Shown: positions 22,966-34,041 of the stretch, piece after piece | How positions within the stretch are numbered: the stretch's first letter is position 1 | Layout: each line of letters opens with the position of its first letter | Origin: Irpex lacteus | Taxonomy: Eukaryota > Basidiomycota > Agaricomycetes > Polyporales > Irpicaceae | Direction of reading: 5' to 3' | Assembly: GCA_001986395.2 (NCBI GenBank) | Contig: MQVO02000001.1 | Span: forward strand, 2,914,001 to 2,978,000 | DNA: 64,000 nt | Program-made: the position numbers and the translations under genes | Notes under the pieces: model-generated | Databases searched by the model: none | The model's input: the letters and a program-made list of their open reading frames with translations, nothing else | Told to the model about the DNA's origin: nothing

Positions 22966-23850
22966 GGTCAGGCGATATGTGACTCAAACGATAGATGAGT
23001 CCGGGAGTGCGATTGAACGAGGACTCACCTCATATCTCCACTTATAGGGTTTAAAACGAGACATCCATGTTCTGTACAGCAAGTCGGCGGCCGGTAGGAC
23101 GTGCGGATATCGTCCTGCCGGTGCGACGCGTCACATCTCTGACAGCCGTGCTTACTTATCAGCCCAATTCAGCAGTATCGCGCCGAAACCTGTACATGTA
23201 GGCGTACACAGACTGGTGTACGAGTGGTGCGCACACCTACAGTGAATCAGACGACAATGAGACATAAAGACATCATCCTGCCGCTGAAATATCGAGCCGA
23301 AGCCAGTACGCGTACATATCGGAGCCCGTGCACGAGTGGTGCACGCACGCCTATTTTTGGTACGGATGTAGTTAGAGTTTTCATGTAAAGGTTAGAGCAA
23401 GGCACTCACCAATTTTCTCCGCTAGCTGGCCTCATTGTCGTCGAACCACACTGATGGTGGAGAAAGCAGACGGGACGAGTTCTGTCCTGCGAGTGCCGTA
23501 GGCTGGCATGCGATGCATAATGTTGCTAGGAAAACTGGGAGAGGCGTCATGCGTAGCGTTGATTCGAAGGTGAGCAAGCACACTAGTTTGAATATCGATT
23601 TCTTCGACGGACTATAGACTGTACAGTTACCGATAAGTAGTTCTACGCATGCTTGCCACGAGCGAATTCTGATTGACTAAAGGCCGCCCTAAAACCTGGG
23701 TCAAGTAGATAAGAAAGTAAGTTTAATGCAAATAAAGACAAAATTGTTATCATTCAGGTGGCCTTGCAACAAGTTGAAGGACTAAGTAGAGAAGAGAGAG
23801 GAGAGGAGAGGAGAGGGACCCCAGAGACCAGGACTCGGAGTAAATCGAAA
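22966..23850. other. intergenic region with diverged direct repeat
   Basis: No gene. It contains a diverged tandem duplication (23169-23353), and near 23800 a short purine run with repeated GAGAG units. Confidence 0.4.
23169..23353. repeat. diverged direct duplication, two ~70-bp units
   Basis: The segments at about 23169-23241 and 23285-23353 share the order TATCG.GCCGAA.CC, GTAC...GTA, CGAGTGGTGC and CGCAC.CCTA. Similarity is moderate, indicating an old duplication. Confidence 0.5.
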
Positions 23851-23900
23851 CACGGTCACATGCTCTCCACATGATCCTATTTCAAACCCCACCCTCATTA
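23851..23900 (+). promoter_or_regulatory. shared upstream block of the F-box/zinc-finger family
   Basis: Contains CACGGTCACATG, CCACATGATC, then TTTCAAACCCC and CACCCTCATTAA, ending about 80 bases before the start codon at 23982. The same words in the same order precede the genes starting at 30453, 60119 and 63647 and the relic at 33760. Confidence 0.65.
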
Positions 23901-23981
23901 AAGTCCGCACGCGACGCTCTCAGCCACGTCCACTCATATTTTCTTGCAACTCGCTTCCTTTGTGTGGCAAGTATTCTATTG

Positions 23982-26900
23982 ATGGCACGACGATCTCAGC
24001 GCATCGCGATCAAAGGGGCACCTGCCTATATAGGCAGTGATGTGGCCAGTGACGACGACCGTCATGACTCCCGACCGGCTGCCAAAACTCGTAGAGTCGA
24101 TGATTCTCCTCCTACAGAAGCTGATCTTCCCGCAGTTCCCAGGAAGAAGGCAGGTAAATCAACTCGAGCTCCTCGAAGGCGCGGGAAGCTGCATCAAATT
24201 CTCGACATGCCTCTCGATGTACTCATGGAGGTGCTACACCTATTCTCCTCGTCTCCGCAAAATTACAACTAATATTACTATCTACATGTAGATCGCCTCG
24301 CAACTCCAAACGAAAGAGATGCTCCACCTCTCTCGCCTCTCCAAAGCCTTCCGCACGTTCTTCACGAGCCGAAGCACGCAGTTCATCTGGACAGCTGCGC
24401 GGGAGAACGTACCCGAGCTCCCACCACTTCCTGAGGATCTGAATGAGATGCAGTACGCCAGTCTGCTGTACGATACGCATTGCCATGTACGTTTCATGTT
24501 TCACGTTACTCTTCCCAGTGCGAGTCTCATATTGTGCATCTGCAGAGATGCATGTCCAAAAACTGCTGCTTCGTGTACTGGGCGTGCCGAGTCAGACTCT
24601 GCAGAAGTTGTATACAAACAACGTACGTCTCCACTCCAATTCCCTCTTCTATCCCCTCTCCACATCATCTAAGGAAATGGCACTGGTCTTTCCAGCACGG
24701 TAAATGTCCACGCAGTCTGGCACCGCATCGAGAGATATCATCTGTACGACAGCACGACTCAAGATCTTCTGAAGAACCCACGGCTGTTAGACGAGCTCGT
24801 TCCACCGTTGGAGTCGTATAGAGATCGTGAGTATTATAGGCATCCCTGCAATGATATGTGGTGACGGTGATACGTCGCCGATTTTTCAGGTACTAGTTTA
24901 CAATATAAACAACACCTAGACAAGATACTGCTTGAATGGAAAGCACTACCGGAGGACGAGGCGAAACGTCAGGTGTGGAAGGAGAAACGTAAGCAGAAGA
25001 CTGCGGCTCTTTTGAAAGTGAGCGCACATTTATGTTCTATGTGTCTTCAGTACAAGTGCTCACGCTCAATTCCGTTTTGTGCATTAGAGCGAAAAGGCCC
25101 TAAAACGCTGGTACATGGAATACAAATATGACAGGGCGGAAGAGCTCAACGACGTGCGCAACGCTCGGAAGGCTGCGTGAGTGTTGTCTTACTCTGGCCA
25201 CTGCATTGTGGTTATACTCGTGCTGGTCATAAAGCTTAATCTGGCATTGGTAGTATACTACAGAAACTCGAAGAGGCGGGATGGACTCTCGAGCTCAAGT
25301 TCTTGAAGACTTTGCCGGACGACGAGAAGAAATTCTTGAAACTGCCTGGAGTGCGCAAGTCTCAGGCGTTGACCCATCGCAGTGTGTGCCTCTCCCGTCT
25401 CATTCCAACACGATAACAGTGTGATAACCGACGTGTTCAATACTTAGTATGGAACAGCATCAAAGAACCCATCGAAACCTTCATGCAAGACATCCGAACC
25501 AAACGGCTGCATGCGCTCTACATGGACACCCTCACAGCTCGGCTTAAGGCGCTCGATAAACTCGTCACGGACGTTCTCTCGCGGATCAATGCTGAAGAGA
25601 AGGAGAGGCCTGCGTGGGTGGGGAAGTTCACGACGCATGATCTGATAATGTGTGTCCCGGAACTTGTGCCTCTTGTTGACCCGCACCTGGATAACGAGCG
25701 TAACCGTGACGTGAGAGACGTGAAGGCAGAGGTCCATGTGAAGAACGGGGTCAAGGAAGAGGTGAAGGAAGAGGTGAAGGACGAGGTGAAGGAAGAGGTC
25801 AAGGAGGAGGTCAAGGAGGAGGTCAAGGAGGAGGTCAAGGAGGAGGTCAAGGAGGAGGTGAAGGAGGAGGTGAAGGAAGGGGCAAAGGTCGACGAAAACT
25901 CGGAATTCAACGTGCAGGAGTTGCGACCGACCGTCGAGGCCTTAATCCGCGACTACTTCGACACCCGACAAGCCAAAGCCGAACAAGCTCTCACCACCGC
26001 CCTCCGAGAGACGTTCAAACTGGACGACTCCGTGGACCCGTTCGCTCTAGCAGTGGGGTCTTACTTTGGTTGCACGTTGTGCGATAAGGTGTACAGGCTC
26101 CATAATGTGCTCTACCACGTTTGCTACTCTTTCCGCACTGCTCACCCCTCGGACTCGGACTCGGACTCGGATAGCTCAAATTCAGAGTCTGATTCCAAGC
26201 CTGATTCGGACTCGAAGTCAGCTTCAGATTCTACCTCGAAAAATGAGCGGGCAGGACCAACAGAAGATCGCTGGAAATTCAGGTTCAAACCAGACTGGAT
26301 GCCAGACGCCTACTTCACGTCCATCAAAGCTGCCGGCGTACACGTCTACGACAGAGAGTTCAACGACGGACTGAGGCCGTGGATGTGGAGCGTCCATCCG
26401 TTCCGGAAGGGGTGGAAGCAGGTTGCGAAGGTGATTGCTGCGTGTGGGTTGGATGTGCGGACGGCGACTGTTGAGGACCTCGATCGGGATGCGAGCTTGA
26501 GGTTGATTTGTACTTGCCATGTGGATCGGAAGAATAAGTATGTGCCTGTTATGAGCTGGCGGACTGCGGTGAGTACCTGGACTTTATCCAGGCGTCTCTT
26601 CATTGCTGTCACTTATGGCTGACAATTTACTTGGGACTTTATCACGCAGGCGTTCACAACGTCCTGTTGCGAGAAATTCAGACATGAGCTGAAAGACCAC
26701 TCCGGGCCCGTGTACAAGTTGGCTACGAAGAAACAAGTGGACACAGTCAAGGAGTCAGAGGCGGTGTCCGCCGCCAAAGCAGCAGAACGTCGGATCGGTC
26801 CCAATGGCGGATGGAAGGAGTTTGCGTGTGCGCAGTGCTCTGTACTGTCCCGGGGGGTCACTATGTGGGAGGTTGAGAAACATTTGACAGAGACGTGAGT

Positions 26901-27156
26901 AGTCACTGATAGTACTTATAGCTTGGCGTGACTGATGAGTCTGGGGATGCTTAGGCATGGTATCGTCGATCCTGTCGAGGGAAATTGCCAGTGGGTGTCC
27001 GTACGGAAGGACGAGGTGATACCTGCGATTGTATATCTGGTGTCGCATAAGGTGAAGGGCAAGGAGCATTCGTTGAAGTATATGGAGGAGACGTCATGCT
27101 GTTATGATGATGAAAGTCATCGTATTACTTACTTTAAGTTCCCTGCGAAAGGATGA
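23982..27156 (+). CDS. F-box/zinc-finger family protein (copy A)
   Basis: Ten exons, roughly 850 residues. Exon 1 (23982-24230) opens MARRSQRIAIKGAPAYIGSD and ends in GKLHQILDMPLDVLME. Exon 2 (24292-24486) completes the F-box (TKEMLHLSRLSKAFRTFF) and ends NEMQYASLLYDTHCH. Then come a cysteine cluster (CMSKNCCFVYWACRVRLC), a charged helix region (YHLYDSTTQDLL, EEAGWTLELKFL), and the long exon from about 25448 with MQDIRTKRLHALYMDTLTAR. This exon holds the KEEV repeat, NVQELRPTVEALIRDYFDTR, a CTLC..NVLYHVC finger, a Ser/Asp-rich stretch, CTCHVDRKNKYVPVMSWRTA. The next exon has a C2H2-like finger (FACAQC..EKHLTET-H). It ends YFKFPAKG at 27156. Likely substrate receptor of an SCF ubiquitin ligase; the fingers may bind partner or nucleic acid. 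Confidence 0.85.
25753..25872 (+). repeat. 12-bp minisatellite, 10 units, coding KEEV
   Basis: Ten in-frame units of AAGGAGGAGGTC-like sequence (units 1-4 with GAA or GAC variants, the next four identical, the last two ending GTG) encode KEEV ten times, the third unit being KDEV. Identical neighbouring units point to recent slippage or unequal exchange. Confidence 0.92.
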
Positions 27157-27739
27157 CCATAGATCTAGATATTGACATTGATATACAAGCGTGATAGTTT
27201 TCCGGTCTGACTATTATTCGAGCAACAAATCCGGAGTCTTGTACGTCTGCGAATCTCTCTATATCCAGGGCTCAAAGCGCATCCTGTTGTTGGCGAGTCA
27301 CTACTCACCTCCCCGCGATGATCTTATGCTGTAGGAGGGCCATTAGAAGAACAAAAAATCGATCACTCGTAAGTACCATTGCCTGCGAGATCCGATCATA
27401 TTGATTGAAGGAAAGAGAAGATTAAGTACTATGGGCATGAAGTTGCGGTGCAGTCCAAAAAGGCGACAAAGATGAGTTCTCGATGCGATGAGTGAAATAC
27501 TTCACATGGGTTGCGTTTGCGTGGAATCAAACCAAGCTGCAATGCCCTCCGTCAAGACCCGTTTTACACGTCTACTTCGCCTATGTCTACCATTCGGCCT
27601 GATAAGAAAGACCGATGGTGGTGGTCTGTTATCCGTGTCGACGTTGCTGTCGGATGGCTCCGTCCTTCCATACCTACAAAAATGCGAACGTTAGCTAATT
27701 GCAAATCCGCCGCCAGTATGGATCAATGGAATTCGTATG
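27157..27739. other. intergenic between convergent F-box genes
   Basis: About 580 bases holding the two 3' flanks of the convergent genes ending at 27156 and 27740. No gene or repeat was recognised. Confidence 0.4.
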
Positions 27740-30055
27740 CTATATTACATACCGTTTCTCCAAATGGATCGCGGTTTTGTCAATGATATCCAGCGGTGTG
27801 CGACCGGAAGCACTCCTTTTGCCGAACTTCCTGTGTTGTTCCGAGTCAATTGGACCGTGTCGTTCCAGCTCGCGGATTGTCTGCTCCAGTGGCTTCGCAG
27901 CCTCGATTTCCATGGTAGTAGCGCGTCTCATCGATAGAGATGGATGGTCCTCTTCGCTCCTGGACTCGTCGTGGTATACCCAAAGATGATAGAGCTGTGA
28001 GTCCCAAGAGTCCGAGTCGTTCAAAGTCAGAGGGGGTGATTGGAAGAGCACGTCATATACTTGGGAAATAGTTGAACGCACCGCAGTTCGCCAACCCATA
28101 ACAGGCGCTACTTCCTTGTGTGCGGTACACACAAGTCTAGTCTTATTGTCCCTCTCTGCATCGTCCATGTCCTGAACTGTCGCCGTACGAGGATCCTTAC
28201 CACAGAGCTTGATTATTGCCGCTGCATCCTTCACGTCTGCGCCTCGCGGCCATTTATCGGTGTATAGCGACAAGGCTAAGAAAGCAAACACAGGTGACTG
28301 AATATAATCCAAAACATCTTCCGTTAGCCATTGGGACTCGGAGACGGGTTCGTAACGTAGAAGGAACGGGATCGTCTGTTTTTCCTGGATGACTTCGTCG
28401 GCAGTAAGGAGCGTTAGAGCAGCTTGATCATGGTTGGCAGAATCTAGGCTTCGACATGGAAACCACATTGCGACGGCGAGCTGGAGAGGATCGACTGAAG
28501 AGGGTGTCGGGAGGTGGAGTTCGTCTTTGAGAAGCTGTTTGAACGCCTCGGTGTTGTGGTGATGACGTGTCGCCAGGTAGTCAGGTAGAGCATCGCGAAG
28601 GGCAATCTTTAAGTCTTGAGGGTCATAATCGAACCACTTGCCATCCGGATTGAGGAGCCGAGCGATGCTGGGGACACGGAGAGTTACTTCTGATCCGATT
28701 ATTAGTTGTGTTTCGTAGGATAAGTTTTGACAGAGCTTTTTGAAGAGTATCTCAAAGTCTACTTGTCTCCTCATGAACGTGGCCCGTCGGAACTCCTTTC
28801 GGATGTTCTGCATGTGCTGGAAGAGTTGATCTTTCATGGCCTCCCATTCTGCAACGTTATAAATATGCGCATGCTTAGCAGCATGCACGTTCATTATTTG
28901 TTACCGGTGAACTCACCTTCAGACTTCAGGGGCTCTGTTTCGCGTACTCCGGGGACCTGATCAATATCTCTGTAGGTTCCAATATACCCGCCTTCTACCA
29001 AAACCCTGACTTCATTGCAATAGCCTGATTTCCGAAGGTGTGCGAAGATACTTCCATGCAGATTACCAGGAATAGATTATAGCAATGTCAGCATTGTCTT
29101 ATGTGTATTGGATGCATGACATGCATACCTCTCTTTCCTAGCTTTCCGTAAGCTCTCTAAGTACACACATATGTCGAGCTCACCCTATCCATACACCGTG
29201 CGGGTCAGTTTAAGGGCATGAAAACGGGAAATCCAGGGTAGGTTTATTGTACCTCCGCCCGCGACTTAATGAGTTCCATCCTCTTCTTGAGAAAAGCAGT
29301 ATGCTCAGCCTTCGGAGTTTGCCGCAATATCGAGTGGAGGTCCTCTATGCCAGGCTTATAAACCATGATATAATCAACTGAGACCGTGTGTGAATATTCG
29401 TTTTGATTGTATACCAATGCGTAAGATGTCTCTCCTCACCTTCAAGTGACTTATAGCTGTAGACCGCTCTGGTGGGTACATGGTCAACTAGTTCCAGCCC
29501 ACTGGCAAGCATATTCTTATATGCGCGCAATCGCCAGTCATATGTCTCGCTGATCGAACCTCGTGAGCCTAAAAGCGACATCATATCTGGGCCGACACAC
29601 GCACCCATGGGCCAGGCAGCGATGGCACATGCGCATCCGACACTGCCAGTGAACAGTGAAGCCATCATCGCCTTTGCAAACCTGCACGATACAAGTGAGT
29701 CGGGGCCTATTCAATAACGACGGAAGATTATTGGTAGGGTCATCACATACATGACAATATTGATCGAAAATGAGGCTAGCGTACGCCGGCTCCGATAGAT
29801 CGTCAGGGCAAGGAGGGAGGCCATCGAGGCTGGCTAGTACAGCTCTCCAAACACCCAGTGAATGACGGCTCATGAATATTTGACGGAGACCCTTGGACGT
29901 TCTGCTAAGGTGAAGCATGTCTTTGGGGTGCAAGAAGCTGCAGATCTGAGAAGGTTTATTGCCACGCGTGAGTGGGGTTATTGGCTGCGTGATGATACTG
30001 AAAATCAAAGGCCACGTCTTACCTCAAATATCACGTCCAATGGCATGTCAAGCAT
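27740..30055 (-). CDS. F-box/zinc-finger family protein, divergent, finger-less member
   Basis: The first clear coding bases on the minus strand are MLDMPLDVIFE (ATG at 30055), preceded in frame by a stop four codons upstream of LRWMLDM, so either the N-terminal head is missing or it sits in an unseen upstream exon. Then ICSFLHPKDMLHLSRTSKGL, LSEPAYASLIFDQYCH, a cysteine cluster (VHWQCRMRMCHRC), and the long exon from 28894 to 27740. This reads MNVHAAKHAH.. with DYLATRHHHNTEAFKQLLKD, SSVDPLQLAVAMWF and VAPVMGWRTA. The CxxC..H..C finger found in the other copies is replaced by CRSLDSANHD, and the protein ends after WRTA with an unrelated acidic tail instead of the C2H2-like finger. It resembles the 4328-6874 gene more than the MARRSQR-type copies. 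Exons between 28900 and 29750 are uncertain. Confidence 0.68.
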
Positions 30056-30315
30056 CCAGCGTAACTCTGCATGCTATTCATATGTGAGGAGCTTTCGATA
30101 AGCATGCCAGCCTCAGACTCGACTGAGGCAATTCTAGGCGAAATTTGAGGCGACGAACCTGGTCAGTTTCCCTTTCAGGATATAATACACGACTCCTGGC
30201 AGCTAACGTCGAAAGCATTAGGATATTTTGGCCGTTCTTTGTGGTATCTGAGGTGATGCGCGATGCACAGGTGATGGGTGCCAGCAGCAACTTCAAGTTG
30301 AAAGTAGAGTCAGAC

Positions 30316-30365
30316 GCGATCACATGATCTCCACGTGTTCACATTTCAAACTCCACCCTCATTAA
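30316..30365 (+). promoter_or_regulatory. shared upstream block of the F-box/zinc-finger family
   Basis: GCGATCACATGATCTCCACG, then TGTTCACATTTCAAACTCC and ACCCTCATTAAG. It lies about 90 bases before the start codon at 30453, with the same order and spacing as the blocks at 23851, 33602, 60239 and 63739. Confidence 0.68.
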
Positions 30366-30452
30366 GCCGCGTCGCGGCCAACGCAACGTTCGTTCGATTT
30401 CCATCCAAGCTCCTTTCGCGCAAGCGATTCAGGTGGCGAGTATTTTGTTTTG

Positions 30453-33400
30453 ATGGCAAGAAGATCTCAGCGCATTGCAATCAAAGAAGAAACCACTGGG
30501 GTACCTGCCTATATAGGCAGTGATGTTGCCAGTGACGACGACCGCCGTGACCGTCCGGCCGCCAAAGCTCGCAGAGTCGACGCATCTCCTCCTACAGAAG
30601 CAGATTGTCCCGCAGTTTCTCAGAAGAAGGCAGTTAAAGCAACTCGAGCTCCTCGAAGGCGCGGGAAGCTGCATCAAATTCTCGACATGCCCCTCGACGT
30701 CCTGATGGAAGTACGTGTAACCCCTATAATTCTTATCTCCTCAAACTTATAGCTAATATCCCCCATGTACGCGTAGATAGCCTCGCAAATGCAAACCAGA
30801 GAGATGCTTTACCTGGCACGCCTCTCCAAAGCCTTCCGCGCGTTCTTCACGAGCCGAAGCACCCAGTTCATTTGGACGGCCGCGCGGGAGAACGTACCCG
30901 AGCTGCCACCTCTGCCGGAGGATCTGAACGAGATGCAATACGCGAGTTTATTGTATGATACGCATTGTCATGTAAGTGTCACACTACTCTTTCCAGCCCG
31001 TGACTTATATCGTGTATGTCCAGCGATGCATGTCGAAGAACTGCCATTTCGTATACTGGGCATGCCGAATCAGACTCTGCAAACGATGCTTTCAAGAATC
31101 GTACGTCGCCTTTGATTACCTTTCAGTCCTTCTTCCTGAGGTCTTTTCACATCTGCTGATATAACAATAATGTTATCAGCGCTATCAGCCTTTACTTGTG
31201 GCAGGCCCGGGGCAAAATAAACACATATCATCTCTACGACAGCACAACCAGCGAACTCCTCAATAAACCTAGGCTGATCGACGAGCTCATCCCTGGGTTG
31301 GAGGAGTGCCAGAACAGTGCGTATACATTGTCTGTTTTTATCCTATTAAGGAGGCTGACGGTCTTGCTCGACAGATACTACTATTCAGTATGAACCATAC
31401 CTCGACAAACTGTTGCTAGAATGGAAGGCCTTACCGGATGACGAGACGGAAAAGAAGGCGTGGATGGAGAAGCGTAAGGAGGCTACCGCAGCTCAGTTGA
31501 AAGTCAGTACATCTCTCTATGCTTAAGAAGTCTTCTACATACAGATAGTGTTTAATATTCACCCCCTTTTTTGATCCGTCAGAGTGAACCAGCTCTACAG
31601 CGCTGGTACGAGAAGTACAGAACCGACAGGGCAGACGAGCTCAGCGACGTGCGCCATGCCCGGAAGGACGCGTAAGTTTCACATTCACGCTCTATCGCAA
31701 TCATATACACGCTGATCACCACGGTATTCTGCCCTTCGTATGACCAGCATCCTGCAGAAACTCGAAGAAGAAGGCTGGCATCTCGAGCTTAAATACCTGA
31801 CGACTTCGCCCGAAGACGAGAAGAACTTCTCCAAATTGGCTGAAGTGCGCAAATCTCAGGCATTGACGCCTCGCAGTACGTCCACTCGCTTACCCACTAC
31901 CTATTCCACGACACAACGATGTTAACTCGTGCTTTGTGCTTTTTTGCGGCCGTTAGTATGGAATAGCATCAAAGAACCCGTAGAAGCGTTCATGCAAGAT
32001 ATCCGAAACAAACGGCTACACGAGATCTACATGGAAACGCTCACCTCTCGGCTCAAGGAGCTCGATAAACTTATCACGGAAGTCTTGGAGAAGATTGTCG
32101 GTGAGAAGGAGAAGGAGAAGTGGGAGTGGGCGGGGGAGTTTGAGGCGTATGATTTGATGATGTGTGTCCCGGAACTTGTGCGTCTTGTTGACCCACATCG
32201 TGACGGGGAGGTGAAGGAAGAGGTGAAGGAGGTCAAGAAGGTGACTCGGAAGAAAGTGAAGGAGGTGAAGGAGGAGTGTAACTCTGACTTCAACGTGGAG
32301 CAGTTACGGCCAACCATCCAGACATTGATATACAACTACTTCGACACCCGACAAGCCAAAGCCGAACAAGCTCTCGCAACGGCACTCCGCGAAACATTCG
32401 AGCTAGACGACTCCGTCGACCCGTTCACACTGGCGGTGGGGTCCTACTTCGCTTGCACATGCGACCGCGTATACACACTCCCTAATGTCCTTCACCACGC
32501 AGTGTGCCACACCAACCAAAAACTCTACAGCCCAAATGCCAGTGCAGGTTGGACTCTCAGAGCAATAAAACCGGAGTGGATGCCGGACGACTATTTTACG
32601 GCTGTACAGGCGAGTACGGAGGACCCTGGTGACCCGAGGCCGTGGATGTGGAATGTTGAGCCGTTCCGGGCGGGGTTCGAGCAGGCTAAAGAGGTGGTGA
32701 GTGCGTGTGGGTTCGAGGTGGGGAGCGCGACTGTTGAGGACCTCGATCGATGGGAAAGTGGGAATGGCAGTGGGGAGAGGAGGCTGATATGCACGTGCCA
32801 TATAGATCGGAAGAATAAGTATGTGCCGGTTATGAGTTGGCGGACTGCGGTGAGTGGGGTATTCTATCACAAAGCCAGTGGATGGCGACGCTGTGGCCCT
32901 ACGTTAACTGACATAGTTTCTGGTTGGATGGTATGGCAGGCGTTCAGGCAGTCTTGTTGCCGCAAGTCTGGAAACCGGACTGGCAATACTAACTCTGGTC
33001 CGGTGTACAAGGTCGCTACGACGAAGCAAGCGGAGGCGGTCAGAGAATCGGAAGCAGCGTCCATAGTCAAAGAAGAAGAACACCGTAAAAGTGAGAAGGG
33101 CTACTGCAAGGAATTTGCATGTGCGCACTGCTCTGAGCCGAAGTTTGCAGAAGGGGCTTTTTGGGAAAAGCTTTGTGCGCATTTGAAAGAGAAGTAAGTC
33201 GTGTTTCCATTCCATTAGCGAGTCGTTGACTTTGATGGCTGATACACTCGGTGGTGGTAGACACGACGTCGGCGAGCCTGGCGAGGGGGATTGGAGGTCC
33301 ACGCGGAAGGACGAGGCGATACCGGAAATCGTGTATTTGGTGTCACATAAGGTGAAGGATAAGCAGCATTCGCTCAAACATTTGGAGGAGACGCGATATG

Positions 33401-33459
33401 GTAACGATAGAAGCCATCTTATTACTTACTTTAAATTCCCTGCCAAAGGGTGGCCGTAG
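30453..33459 (+). CDS. F-box/zinc-finger family protein (copy B)
   Basis: Same exon plan as copy A. Exon 1 starts MARRSQRIAIKEETTGVPAY and ends GKLHQILDMPLDVLME; exon 2 has TREMLYLARLSKAFRAFF. The cysteine cluster (CMSKNCHFVYWACRIRLCKR) follows, then YHLYDSTTSELL, YEPYLDKLLLEWKALPDD and EEGWHLELKYL. The long exon from about 31957 carries MQDIRNKRLHEIYMETLTSR, a short Lys/Glu insert (KEEVKEVKKVTRKK), FDTRQAKAEQALATALRE, the finger CTCDRVYTLPNVLHHAVC and VPVMSWRTA. The next exon carries the C2H2-like finger FACAHCSE..HLKEK-H, and the final exon ends FPAKGWP at 33459. All family landmarks are in frame; it appears intact. The start is the ATG at 30453, matching MARRSQR of the paralogues. Confidence 0.86.
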
Positions 33460-33601
33460 ATGGAGGGTGCTACTTATGTCTGCGCTTCGTGTACATGCCC
33501 CTTTACTATTCTTCTACCTACTAGTGTTGTCCAAGCATATATATACTGAAACAAGCCCATTGACCGTTGCTAATACTTAGTAACAGTCCAGCCGCAGAGA
33601 T

Positions 33602-33652
33602 CGTAACACGGTCACGTTGCTCCATGATGGGTTCAAACGCCGTCTTCATTTT
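33602..33652 (+). promoter_or_regulatory. shared upstream block, in front of a relic gene
   Basis: CGTAACACGGTCACG, CCATGATGGGTTCAAAC and GTCTTCATT follow the order of the family promoter block, with more substitutions than in the four functional copies. It lies about 110 bases before the relic start codon at 33760. Confidence 0.55.
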
Positions 33653-33759
33653 GCGCATCGAAGTTGTCCGACTCATGGCGGCTGTTGTCTTGATTATCCT
33701 CCAAATTGATTCCAGATTGTCACGGTTACTCTTGCTTTTTCTGTAGTGCACAAGCTAAG

Positions 33760-34030
33760 ATGAGTGGAAAATCTCAACACATCGCAACTAAAGAAGGGTC
33801 TAGTACAAGAGCGCTTTGCATGCGCGCGCTGCTCTGAACTATCACAAGGGATCACCGTTATTATCGTAGAACAGCACACCGCATCTCCTGCGGCGCGTAA
33901 TACCAAGTGAGTTCGGAGCACAGGTCGAGCGTGACAGGAGGAGTACGCACCCCGCTGTCTACTCGTATCTCCTAGGTGTCGTCAAAGACTCAAGGCGAGG
34001 AGAAGCTGCAACAAGTGGCACATACAAAAA
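33760..34030 (+). pseudogene. collapsed relic of an F-box/zinc-finger family gene
   Basis: MSGKSQHIATKE (ATG at 33760) is the family start MARRSQRIAIKE. Within a few codons the sequence jumps, in another frame, to ERFACARCSELSQGITV (from about 33800), which matches the C-terminal finger exon (FACAQCSVLSRGVTM in copy A). A GTGAGT donor near 33908, an intron and an acceptor CCTAG near 33976 lead to GVVKDSRRGEA, like the last family exon (HGIVDPVEG). Everything between the head and the finger (about 2.5 kb in the other copies) is gone. The frame break means no fusion product of both parts is made without a frameshift. Confidence 0.7.
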
Positions 34031-34041
34031 TCAGCAGCACG

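Noticed and set aside
25518..25910. Antisense open frame rich in Ser-Leu-Thr-Ser across the KEEV repeat
   Set aside because: It is the reverse reading of the 12-bp minisatellite inside a long coding exon; the frame is open only because the repeat contains no antisense stop.
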